Shown here piece by piece: positions 35,436 through 47,008 of a stretch of 64,000 bases of DNA. Source of the DNA: Nymphaea colorata (taxonomy: Eukaryota > Streptophyta > Magnoliopsida > Nymphaeales > Nymphaeaceae); NCBI RefSeq assembly GCF_008831285.2, contig NC_045138.2, positions 21,423,934-21,487,933 of the forward strand, given 5' to 3'. The translations under genes were made by a program, and so were the position numbers. Position 1 is the stretch's first letter; the number at the start of each line of letters is the position of its first letter. Below the pieces are notes generated by a model. That model searched no databases. It was not told the origin of the DNA and saw only the letters and a program-made list of their open reading frames with translations.

Positions 35436-37334
35436 TCTCTCGCTCTCTCCCACACTGCTCTCCCTCGCCCTCTAGTGGCCGGAGTGGCAGCCTTCAAATG
35501 TCGGGTCCTTGCCAATGGAACCTTGGAGAGGCGTTGGGAAAATTGGCCAGAATCGATCTAAATCGGCCGATTCAAATCCGATCGGCCCTGTTTCTTCGAT
35601 GCAGGGGCTGATTCGAGGGACTTCAAAAAAATCCCGACTCGCCTCAATCGTCACGTGAATCGGCCAATTAGAACTGAATCGATGACTTCGGCCCCTCGCA
35701 ACAAATAAGAATACAACCCGACACCACCTTACTGGTAAAAACCATAAAACTGGTGTTTTCTTTGTACTCACACTGATTTTGCATTTTTTTTGGGAACAAT
35801 TGTAAAATATCTACTTTTTGTTTTGGAAGAATTTTTGAACCTATAAGAAGTGAAAAAATGGCTCCACATAAGAAATTGTTTTATTATTGTTAAATGCAAC
35901 ATGAATTTACTTTTACAAGCTTTAGGGACTGTTGGATGACACCCTCAATGAAGCCAGTTTTGTGAAAACTTGGTTTTATGAAAATCAAATTTTTTATTCA
36001 GTTTTGAAAATTTGGTTTGTTTGTTTGTTTGTTTGGATGACACACCCAAAACCTTGTTTATGAAAATAAGATCTTCCAGACTCAGTAACGCTCATGGAAA
36101 TAAGTTTTAACATTTCCTCTTAGATTCTATTGTAGTGATTTTGATCTGTTGTGCAGGAATATCACCTCCCACATAGGACTAAGCCACTCATCAAAAGGAC
36201 CAGGTGCTCTCTAATTGAATGTTTGCATGGTGCTCTAAACCTAGCTTGCATCTATCATTATATGCATCATGCCCATTTGCACATGCTTAGGGTCGTACAA
36301 GAGCCAAGTCGAGCTCGAGCTCGGTCAGCTCAACTCAACTTGATTCATATCTTGCTCAGCTTAAGCACGAGTCAAGTTGTACAAGGTCAGCTCAACTCGA
36401 TAGACCAAGTCTTAACTCTAACTCAAGCTTGAGCTTGACTCGTTTAAACTCATTTACCAACTCCTCATTTGACTTGATCGGTTTCTTTGTTTAACTTAGC
36501 AACTTCTAGGGATGTCAATATATCTGATTTAGATTGAATCTCCAACCGAGCCCTTTCCTACTTCAGTCAATCTCTCTCCTCCATGTGAACGGACTCCAGT
36601 CTCTCCCCTTTCTTCCCAATAGTCTGAAGATTTTCACCTCCGATCATCCTTTTCCGAACATTGGAGTCCCTTCACATGAAGCCTTCCTTTGTTTCCTACC
36701 TTGCAGTTCTCTATAAGATGTGTGTCCTCACTTAATGCTGCATCCACAAACTACCTCCTGGAGAAAATATTTCGCTCGATTTCCATCTCAAAATCAAATC
36801 GAGAAACAAAAACCAACGGAACCTCTAAACAAATTCTTGTAAACCCTGTGGACGTTTGTGTTGACCCCATCCCACCCAATTCACCTCACAATGCCTCCAC
36901 TACTCCTATGAATGTTTTCGACTCCACGTACATGGTGGCAAATGTGACAGGTGAATCCAGAGAGAAACACAGAGATGAACTTCAACCTTAGAAAATCACC
37001 CGGCAGCCATTTCCTTGCTACCAGGAGACCTTCTGCCCACTCTCCAAATCCCTCTTTTTTCACCATCCACCCCCAAACCCTACACCTTTTTCTGGCTGAG
37101 CAGCACAACTCACGGGTTTCACGAACACACTCTCCCCTAGCGCTTCTCCTCAACGCATTTTTCACCCTTCTGGTTGTTTACAAAATTATTCAGAAAACGT
37201 TTGTAGAACTTAAATCAATTTTTGTAGAGTCTGATCCATGAAACATGCGTTCTGTTGACAGGAAATCAGCAAAACTTCTCTGCGGGGAAAATTACTACGC
37301 TAAGAAGGGAAAAAGGAAAATCTCTCTCTCTCTC

Positions 37335-37395
<61 letters not shown>

Positions 37396-37566
37396 CCTGA
37401 CCTGAACTCATCTTAGATTCCATTTAACAGGCCCTTTCCTTCACTAAATTGCAAAGACCAAAAAACACAAGAAGCTTGGTCTTGTACAGAGCTTCAACAC
37501 ATCAATGTACAACAATTACAGACTGGTCAATAACAAGATACAACCAAAATGCTGTATTCACAGTTC
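35436..37566. other. Intergenic between TMEM18 and FUT13
   Basis: Contains the TMEM18 promoter (no clear TATA box seen), GAATCGG-type repeat sequence near 35540-35690, a TTTGGATGACACAC repeat near 35930-36060 that resembles 3845-3900, a GAGCTCGAG-type repeat near 36295-36440 and a (CT)n(AT)n run at 37321-37391. The open frames at 36.5-37.2 kb match no family I know. Sequence just right of 37391 is probably FUT13 3'UTR. Confidence 0.45.
37321..37391. repeat. (CT)n(TA)n compound microsatellite
   Basis: A CT run, a short GA interruption, then a TA run, near the 3' end of FUT13. Confidence 0.95.
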
Positions 37567-40500
37567 TCAAGCATCCCTCCCACCTTTCCGGCTCACAGCT
37601 TCACATAGCCGACAAGGCAACGTGTCAAGGCTCATAGCACGTGCCTTGTGATAATTGCCCATCACGCCGCACCTTCTCCATGCATGATACTCAGCATATG
37701 CAACTGGATCGTTAGCAAGGTCCTTGACATAAGAAGCCAGTTCCTCGAGGGATGCAAATTTTGTACCATCGATAATAGAATTTGGAGGAACAAAGTCCCA
37801 TACGTTTGGTGCTCCAAAATAAATTGGAACTGATCCCGCATCCAATGCATAAAAGAGCTTCTCGGTGACATAGCTCTCTGTCATGGTATTCTCAATAGCG
37901 AGCACAAACTTATAGTGTGACATGGCACAGTGAAGATGATCCCACCACTTTGGTACTGCGCTTTCACGATTCGCACACTCTGGATAATAGGTCAGTGCCA
38001 TGTTTGTGCCACCAACATTATTCAAGCATTTGCCAAATGAATGATGCGGCAGCATCGAGAGGAGCTTCTTAGCCAGACGATTTCTTTGCCAAACACATCT
38101 CGAAGATGACCAGTAAACAAGTGTATCCTACAAAATGAATGAAAAAAATTCAAATGGAAGACAAGTTTATATGATCAAGCCAACAAAAATACACAGTTCC
38201 TAGATCCAATAATGCTTAACCATGCTAATGAATAGCTTCTTCGAACAGAAAGACAACCCACATGCCTTTGCTCCTTCAATTAACAGAGGCACTAGGCATA
38301 GTAGTACTATTTCAATTCAAACAGACACTATCCACTGAAAACACATACGGACATTTTAATTCCTATGGAAGAAATTGTATTCACTCCAACAACTTTAGTG
38401 ACAGATAAAGAGAAAAAGTCGATATGTCCTGATTCAAAATAAAATTCACGTAGATGTGAAACCATACAGCTACCATATACTGACTATCATAGACATCTAT
38501 ATGTGCATAATGTAAATGTGCATCACTTTGCCCATCGCTCACCAAATTGCATTTCCTGATTCAAAATATGGTTGTGATTTCTGGCCACCGCTAATGAAGT
38601 CATTGTAGCACATTTATAAAATCAAATCCCAGAAAACTTCAATATTTCAAAAATACAACCATAACCTCATAGTATCTTAACTACTTTTGAAGGTAATTCC
38701 GGTGTTTTTGGAAAAAATGAACATGATGAACTTACATTTGGAGGGCAAAATGTAAGTGAACTGGTTAACCATATAAAAGTGCACATCGAGACAGGAATAT
38801 GATCAGTTTTAAGCTGTGTGCAGAATTAGCAGGCTTGAGCTGTACATTTCAATCTTCAAAAATTTTTACTCAATCTTATTTCTTTCATTTAACTTTAATG
38901 ACAACATTTCAGTTTCACAATGTTTTTGAGCTTTATACACTTACATTTTGCTTCTTAGATGATATTTGATAACTCCGACCATTATGAAACAGTGCCCCTG
39001 CGTAAGTTGACTGAACATCATCTTTGGCATGATAAGTAATAAAAATATCCTCATATCCTGAAGATCGTCGACCAGGCTCAAGATCCATGTATACGCGAAG
39101 CGGATCTCCCTTGGTTCTCTGGCAAATAACAGATTATCTTGATAAGCATTTGAAATGATGACCAGAAGAATTTGAATACATAAAGCACCAAGTCAGTCAA
39201 CTATAAGAGTTTGAAGATTATATCCAACCCTACAAAGGCAAATATCCAGAAACACTTGCCATGATCAAGCGGACCATGCAATTGGTACAAGAGAAACATC
39301 TTACCTTTTTGGCAACAGTAAAAACAGGAATAAATAATTTACAGTTGTCTTCCAGTCAAAAACGGTCTTTCTAAAAAACACCAAAATTGAAAACAGAGGT
39401 GGAGAAAAGGACAGAGAAATTTACCAAAACTGAAAATATATGAAAAGTGGCTTTCAAAAAGAACATCCATAATAAATACATCTATATATGTATAAGAGAG
39501 TTCTATGCTATTGTGTGCTGGATGGCTAAAAATTAAAAATCTGTCATTAAAAATAACCATTAGTGACAGTTTATGATACAATGATGGTTCATGGTATTTT
39601 TAGCAACAACTCATGGTGCTTTTAGTAAACAGATTTTTAATTTTTAGCCATCTGACAACATCTGTGTGTCGAATGGCTAAAAGTTAAAGAACCGTCACTA
39701 AAAAATAGCCATCAAATAACCATTAGCGACAACTAATGACGCAATGATGGTTTCTGTTATTTTAGCAATGATTCATGGTGCTTTTCGCAAACAGATTGTT
39801 AACTAGATTGTTAACTTTTAGCTATCTGGCAAAATCTAGCACACGGCAGCAAAGAATTCTCCTATATATATATCTATATATATATATGCTCACCATTAAC
39901 ATGATTATGACCATAAAGTGCTTTATGATACACAACATTCACAGAAATTGAAATCATGTTTTATTCAAACAAATGGTTACACACACATCTCTTTGATTGG
40001 AATTGCACATACATGACATCGAGTTTAAGCAACCACTTCTTGGTTCATTCAGTATATGAATTTCAATGTCATCCTATTAGCAGCCACCAGCTAACTTGGA
40101 ACCCTTACAAAGCACCCCAATACCACACACACACACTCAGCCCTAATCCTAGATTAGGATTCTTCCCTCCTAGAGGTAAGGACTTAAATAGACGGATGAT
40201 CCCTCCCTCAGTGCCTTTGACCTATTTACAGTTTTATTGGGTCTGCCCCAACTAGGAACCAATCTGAATCCATAACCAGTTACTAACAATACTCCGCCCT
40301 TTGCAAAACACCTTGCCCTCAAGTTGTGAGCATGAAAATGATTGTCGCAGAAAAGATTCCTCCCCTTGCTTTCAGCCTGTCAAGGTGGACAGCCAAGTGT
40401 AAATTCTGTCTCAACAACGGCCTTCATAATGTAGGTGCACACTTGAAAATTAGCTGCTCCCTCTCAGAAGTTTCTTCAAATGTAGTGGAGACCGCTCCCC

Positions 40501-42494
40501 GATAAATGCAAGCCAACTGCTTGGCCATTGGAATTTCTATATCCCAGCTTCCTTATTCCTTCATATTTGAATAGCTGTGGTGGATGCCTGCACTTCAGTT
40601 TGAAGCGAAACAAGAGCGGGGAGTACTCTGATGTGGGTGGTCTAGGTGCTTCTGTTATATCCAGTCCGATGGAATGATTTGAGCAAGTCTTGCACCCTCA
40701 TTCTTAACAACGGAGAGCTGCCATTATCCGACCTTGTAACTGCTACCATAACCTCTTTCAAGTTAAAATTTCCAGTGTTCAACTCTAGATAGCACAGTAG
40801 CACTCATGTATGCTTTTGAAATCCATGTCATCCAAGATGTTAGCCAACTGTTGTTGACCGAGCACACTCGTTCTGAGAAGTTGATTCTGCTTTTTGTTTA
40901 AAATTTAATCCTTCTTCAGTTGATGGGTAAACATTATCCCATTACATGGGTTGTGTATAATAGTGATCCCGACTCCTTGAACACGGATGAAGTTTTCCAT
41001 TACAATCTTCTCACTGGTCACATCTTGTGCTATAAGACTAACACCAACAACATCTTCCTTTAGATCCTTGAGCAAACATGCATTCACCACTAAGACGACA
41101 GGCCCATTTCCCTCCATCCCATATGTTTTGAACGTAATTTCAACATTTTTCTCTTCTTTACCTGCGAGTGCCAGCAGAAGTGTTCTTTTCCCAACTTCAA
41201 TTGAATCCCCCTCAACAGGGTCAATCAAGGGCAACCCAATGACTTCCTCCCCAGCCAAATCCTGTCAATTCGGCAGCCTTCATGTTCCTTCTGTTGAGCC
41301 TTCCAAAAGAATCAACAGCCAAAATGGATACAACCACTGTTTTTATGAGATGAACCATTTCATTGGCAACTATCTGTAGTTCATCTCTTCCTCGAACCAT
41401 GGTGACATCTACCTGGACGACAAGGGCCTTGGGGCCGCTAGACTGAGTGCCATCTTGCAATGATCCCTTCAGTGTAAGCTGCAAGGAGTGAATGGCGTCG
41501 AGCTCAATATCTTCGCAGGGAAGGCTCCTTCGCTCAACTCCCTTAAGAAAAGCCTTATGGATGACATCTGTCCCATAATGGGATCTTCGTGATATTTCCA
41601 TTTCTTTCTGAATGTCTTCAGTTCCATCCTGCTGCCATGGGGGCTTCCAAGGATGCCTCACTCACCCTGCGTGCCTACAAAAAACAGAGGCCAAGGCAAT
41701 GCAGTGCTCTGTTGGTGTTTGCTCCTCCTTGCAATTGGTGAATTCCACTAGTTCTCCCTTCCAGCATGAGGGCTCAAACAAAACCTTAGGAGAGTATTCC
41801 ATGCCTCGGTTTTTTTATGATGGTGTCAATATTGGGTGGTTGAACCAACTCCCAAAGCCTTAGGTGCCTCAAACAGAGATCGGAATGGCGACATCTCTGA
41901 TTCCTCCACCACATCTTCCACATGGTTTGCCGTTGACTCCCTCTCCCTTTTCGAGAAATCTAGTTTAATCGAGAGTGAGTTCACAACTTCACATTCATTT
42001 TTGCAATCTGGTCACGACGCTGCAGAGCGACTGCTGCACTCAGGTGCGGGTGCAAGTGCGGCTCGGATTCGCACCCAAAACAAGACAACAAGAGTCGGGT
42101 GCGGCTGACCGCACCTGATCATTTTCGACCATTTTAGACACGCACCTGACTCGCGTTTGACTCAAGTCGGGTGCGGCCAACCACATCAAACCTATTTTCG
42201 TTTTTTTTTTTTTTTATTTTAAAAAATTTTAACGTTAAAAAGAGGGTTTACTATTTTTTCATTTATGTGTTCTGTCCTGGTTTTGTTGTTCTTTGTTTAC
42301 TTGTTTAAAGTTTGTACTTTGTAAGCATGTTAATGCTTAATATGTTGCATTCATATACACAATACATTATAACTTATAAATATGTAATATATAATATTCA
42401 TATATAATGTATCCATAAAGTGTGTAATGTAGAGTGTCTAGATTATAGTGTATACTCTAAATTTCTTAATTCTTATATGTGTGTAATATGTATG

Positions 42495-42532
<38 letters not shown>

Positions 42533-45500
42533 TATTATAATAAATTAATAATAACAAATAAATATTCTCGCCGCACCATCGCACCTAAATCCTTGGAGAT
42601 GTGCTGCTCCGGCACCCGCACCCCTTCTTCATGTTGGGTTTGAAGCAACAAGTCGTCTTCAATAAATATTGTCGCCCCCTTGAGGCCCCACTTCCGGAAG
42701 AACTCATCATACCCATTTCCATCACCCCTATTGTTCTATGTTGGCATCAGATATAACTCGACCGTTGTCTCTACATTCTTTTTGTTCCCATGAATGACTG
42801 CATCACTTCTGAACTAGCTTTTCGATCCAATCCCTGAAGCCTCTTCTTCTTCACCCATATTGTCTGGAAGTGCTAGGGTTTTTCTCTGTTCTGCCTTGGC
42901 TACAGACTGGATTTGGGAACAGTGGCAACCGACACATGTTCTGGGCCCAGTGTATTCCCATGGAGAACTCTTGAAGCATAGGTTCCTTGTTCATCCTTGG
43001 TTGCATCTTGCTTAGAGGTGTCGTAGACTTGGCAAAGCAACTGCGACAACAACTCCTGCTTTTCGGCAGCCATTCCAAGGTCGACGTGTCCCTGGTTTGC
43101 CTACACTATCAGGTTTGAACTGTGAGCAATGTCTTCCTCTATTCCTTCTCCCTTTTGGGCATGTTCTTCCCCCCAATTGTGCTCTCGTTCTTGTAAATGC
43201 CTCAGAGTTCGATCGATCATTTGCTCTCTGGTCTTCGGCGTGGGCTTGAGCTTTGAAGGTGCCCACGTAGGTCCTGGAAATTGGAGTCGGCTCCCTTCTG
43301 CTTATGGTTTCATGCCTAACCACCAGTAGCCATTATCCAATCTCTCAATTTCTTCTTCCATCTCCACCATATAGGGCTGTTCCTTGGGCCTCGCAAGGTT
43401 GTAGATGTAGTCATCATATTCTTCGAGCAGTTTTGAGCCCCAAGAGTCAGGGCTGGGGACGCCACATACCTGGGACCCAAGCTTTACAAGAGTGTAGTCC
43501 CTTGATATCTCATCTTGTGGTTAAAGAGGCCCATGGATGATCATCTATGGTGACAACTTGCTGAATTCCAGCTCTGATCCCATTGTTAGCAGCCACCTGC
43601 TAACTTGGAACCCTTACAAAGCAACCCCAATCCCACATGCACACACTCAGCCCTAATCCCAAATTAGGGTTCTACATTCCCAAAGATAGGACTTCAATTA
43701 ACGGATGATCAATCCTTCAGCGCCTTCGACCTATTTATAGCCTTCCTGGGTCTGCCCCAACTAGGAACCAATCTGAATCCATAACCAGTTAACACATCCT
43801 CATCTCTCATTATAGCTCTCAAGAAAAATTACATTGCTATGGGTCCTAAAAATTCCAATTTTGACTGGTTTGCCCAGCATGGAGCAGCTGCCGATGCTCA
43901 GAGCAGGTCTGCCTAGTTTGAATCAGGTCAAAATCGAGTTTCATCATGCAATTCAAACAACAAGGTCTGGCTACTACACTTATGTTCACAATAATCCAAA
44001 ATTTGACGATATTTGTGGCTACCTAGTGCTACAGGCCTAGAGTATCCAACCCCACTGTTACCGAAAACAAATGATCCCTCCAAGTCAGATCAGTTAGGTT
44101 GTCATGCGTCAGTTCGTTAATCTATGCCAAGTGGTCAAGAAGAAAGAAATAAGAAGAAAAATGGGAGCCATTGAGAACCCCAGGAAAAGGTTGTTGCAGT
44201 TCATGTAAAGGAGAAATGAAAAGCCCCAATTAAATGAATTTGATACATCACAAAATGTGTGGGAAGCATGAACATTCTTAATAGTGATTACTGGTCAGAA
44301 ACTCAAAACACAGCTTTTGACTCAAACAAGGTGATGAGGATCTGCTAGTCATCGAGCACACTGAACAGATAAAATCCTAGTAAAACAAAAACATTCACAT
44401 GGAAGTGAAATACAGGTTGAGAACAAATAAGCCAAACACAAATAATAAACATAACACACCATTTATGTGGTTCGGCATTGCCTTACACCTTACAAGAGGA
44501 GGAGAATTAAATGTATATTACCAAAAAAGGAGAACCAAGTACCATAACAACTTATTGCAACAATAAAACCCGCATTAGCATGATGATCAATAAAGCCTTA
44601 CAGAAAAAGAGGAGAACACCGACCAACTGATAGTTCAGAAGGAATCTTCTGTTTCCGAGGCCATTTCTCAATCATCTTCCTACCTCAAGGATGAGCATCC
44701 ATTACTGGAAGTAAGTTGGATGATATGAAGCACTGGGACAGATGTATGGAGGCTATCCAGACTCAACTGGTAAAATTTGAGTGTCGATATGGAAAGTTGA
44801 ACCACCTGATCAACTTGCTTCATTGTAAAATATAAACCTTGTAAGACATGTTCTGCAGTCACATTTTTACGGCCTCCAAGTCTGCCTAACCTCCATCCTG
44901 GCAAACCCCGAACCCGACTCTTAAACAAGGGATAAATGAATAGCTAAAGAAGCACAAACAGAGAGAAGAATCTCTCTCTCTCTCACTTCCCCTCCCCTTC
45001 CCCCCACCCCCCCCACCTCCTACAATATTAGATAAAAAAAACTCTAGGAGAGATCAGCAAAATTATTTGTTCCTTACTCAAGAAAGTTTCCATCTAAGGG
45101 ATCTATCCATTTAAGAGTCCAGGGATGAATTCTCTTTATCTCCCATCTCCCCTTTAAGGGATTTTATTTACTGTTTCACATCTCACTGTCATGGTTCATG
45201 AGAACAGGAACACCTCCTATAGAAGCATTACCTCTTTCATATGGGAAAAAGCCCATTATGACCTTGGATCGGAGTGGGCAAAGGAATCACCTAGATTGTC
45301 CTGACCCTCTCAACAGAAAGGCTGAGACTTCTGTTCAAGCTTCACATATTTTACCTAAAATCACGCACACACAATGCTAAGCCATCTCTAGGTAAGAATA
45401 CACGTTATGCACATATACTGATTAGATGTAAATCATATGATACACCAAGTTCCACTAGCTATTGGCTGCAGTAATTGAACTGCAAAACACTTGAACATGA

Positions 45501-46842
45501 ATATTCTTCAGAAGAGGTCAGGGGCACTTAGGTTTGCACTGACATGAGAAAAACTAGGTGTGGATATCACCATCTTTTTACACCAAACACAAGCATTTAT
45601 GTGCCGAGCGTCTTTGTGAAAAGACTATCCAAGGAATACAGCCAGTGGAATGTAAGAACACTTCGCTTGTAGAGGGCATGGCCCAATCGATTTCCAATAC
45701 TCATGAAACCACCTAAGTTTTCCATGTCCATCTCCGATAGAATTGGTTCTTACAAGCAAAACATCTGTGCCTGACAACAAGGAATACCACAGTAACATTA
45801 ACTACTGGATCAACGGACAAGTTCATCAAGAAGACTCTTGGGAGCTATGAAGCAGTCCTTTAGTGGCCTTCTCCTCCTCACGTCTACGCTGAAGCAAGTG
45901 GGGAATAGACTACAGGATCTTCGATTGTGCGATTCAGAGCTTTTACTAAAAAATCGGCTAAGGACACATCCATTGTGGAGGTAGCTTAAGTTTGAGGGTT
46001 CTCTTCCCGAAGAAAAAGGTTTACCAATCTCATCACTATCAAAATTAGCAAGACCTAATTCTAGTCCCATGTGGAGGAAAGTCGAAGAATGTAGACAAGT
46101 ACCATTATACCGGCATCATGCATCCAAATTCAAAGAGGTAAATCCTAAATACCAAACTCATGTACTAAAAAAAAAAAAAGTAAAAATCCTCGTGCAATAG
46201 TTTCATCTCTGGTTCATGCGACACCATAAAAGCCACCGCATTTGCAGAGACCTCCACCAATTCTCTCCACATGGCAAAGGAGAAAAAGAAGAGGCAGAAA
46301 GCAATTACCTCTTTCGGGGGCGTGGATGTCTCGAAAAGCACGGCGTCGGGCTTATCAACAAGGGCGGGGGATTTGGTCCAGAGGCAGCTCAGCCCGCACC
46401 GGCAAGAATAAAGGCCATCGAGATTGTCAGGAATCCACGTCCACCTCTTGAGCAGAAGGTTCACATGCCTCATCTTCAACCCACTACAGTCCCCCCCGCC
46501 ATCCGGGTCCTGAAGAGAAGACGACGGCGAAGATGCGGAGGAGTTCCCCCTACCGCCGGTCACCACCGACAACGAATCCATGTGTTTCTCCCTGAACCGG
46601 TCGCACGCAACCACGGAGTCCCATGCCCTGAAGGCGTCCACCATGTCGACGAACGGCTTCTGGCTGTACAAGCCATTCGAGTACGACCTACCAGACTCGG
46701 AGAAGCGGATGACAGAGGAGATCGACGGGGAAGGGAAAGGCAAGATCAAAAAGAGGGAAATGAACACAAGAGCGGCCGCCAACACCGCCACCGCGTAGTT
46801 AAGGAACCTCACTGAATGCTTCCACATAAACGGCATCGCCAT
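37567..46842 (-). CDS. FUT13: Alpha-1,4-fucosyltransferase, GT10 (FUT13/Lewis type)
   Basis: Three exons (46309-46842, 38945-39118, 37567-38127), all phase 0, give 422 aa. It is a type II Golgi enzyme: a short N-terminus, a membrane anchor at about residues 15-36, then the catalytic domain. Family marks are WTWIPDNLDGLYSCRCG and CLWTK in exon 1, GDPLRVYMDLEPG and TYHAKDDVQSTYAG in exon 2, and the GT10 core FVLAIENTMTESYVTEKLF with ALDAGSVPIYFG at about residues 309-342 in exon 3. It ends with LDTLPCRLCEAVSR. The enzyme transfers fucose from GDP-fucose to build Lewis-a epitopes on complex N-glycans. I chose the ATG at 46842 (CACCATGG context). An in-frame ATG at 46908 would add 22 residues. 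Intron 1 is 7190 bp and full of insertions. Confidence 0.92.
39521..39833. mobile_element. Two adjacent foldback units in FUT13 intron 1
   Basis: Unit 1: GATGGCTAAAAATTAAAAAT at 39521 and its near-perfect inverse at 39630-39654, with a loop of about 86 bp. Unit 2: AATGGCTAAAAGTTAAAG at 39672 and its inverse at 39811-39829. Loops share AATGATGGTT and CATGGTGCTTTT, so the two units are homologous. The stems would fold in the unspliced RNA. Confidence 0.65.
40925..41600 (-). pseudogene. Phytochrome gene fragment (hinge and first C-terminal PAS domain)
   Basis: Two overlapping frames together follow the phytochrome sequence. ELDAIHSLQLTLKGSLQDG and DELQIVANEMVHLI with ILAVDSFGRLN come first. After one frameshift near 41260 come EEVIGLPLIDPVEG, LALAGKEEKNVEI, GPVVLVVNACLLKDL, VVGVSLIAQDVTSEKIVM and FIRVQG. 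This is the hinge and first C-terminal PAS repeat of a plant phytochrome. AAELTG and GLPLID recall the phyC branch, but the subfamily is a guess. The chromophore, PAS2 and kinase-like regions are absent. It sits inside the LTR element, so it is a transduced copy, not a local gene. The 5' limit is approximate. Confidence 0.8.
42043..42622. mobile_element. TIR element nested in the LTR retrotransposon
   Basis: GGTGCGGGTGC at 42043-42053 is perfectly inverted at 42612-42622 (GCACCCGCACC). Subterminal GGTGCGG words and an AT-rich middle with a (TA)n(CA)n run near 42495-42532 fit a 580-bp non-autonomous DNA transposon. No target-site duplication was recognised. Confidence 0.6.
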
Positions 46843-46976
46843 GGTGAGCGTGCCCCCACAACCACCACCTACTCTGGATCTCCAAGGGACAGTTCTCCGC
46901 TCATTCATTAATCAATCTATGCATCTTATAATCATGTCCATCGCCCTTCCCACTACCATTCTGCAGCAAAAGCAAA

Positions 46977-47008
<32 letters not shown>

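Larger units (their letters stand above)
40075..43794 (-). mobile_element. Complete non-autonomous LTR retrotransposon carrying a phytochrome fragment
   Basis: Two direct repeats of about 211-214 bp (5' LTR 43584-43794, 3' LTR 40075-40288, minus-strand orientation) begin TGTTA...ACTGGTTATGG and end CTAACA. The 5-bp flanks CATCC at 40070-40074 and CATCC at 43795-43799 form a target-site duplication. TGGGATCAGAGC at 43582-43571 is a primer-binding site one base away from the initiator-Met consensus. GCAAAGGGCGGAG just before the 3' LTR is a polypurine tract. No protease, RT or integrase is seen inside. The interior holds a phytochrome-derived segment (40925-41600), a nested TIR element (42043-42622) and sequence not identified. 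LTRs differ by about 10-15 percent by eye. It lies in FUT13 intron 1, same strand. Confidence 0.85.

Noticed and set aside
43012..43323. 103-residue minus-strand frame inside the LTR element as GAG
   Set aside because: Position after the PBS would fit GAG, but no zinc knuckle or GAG motif is visible and the frame is Arg/Ser-rich and broken; left unassigned.
45810..46070. 86-residue minus-strand open frame in FUT13 intron 1
   Set aside because: No family recognised, no splice sites linking it to FUT13 exons, and it lies within an intron that splices cleanly around it.
46216..46815. 199-residue plus-strand open frame
   Set aside because: It is the complement of FUT13 exon 1, which has clear GT10 family motifs on the minus strand; low-complexity Arg/Pro composition.
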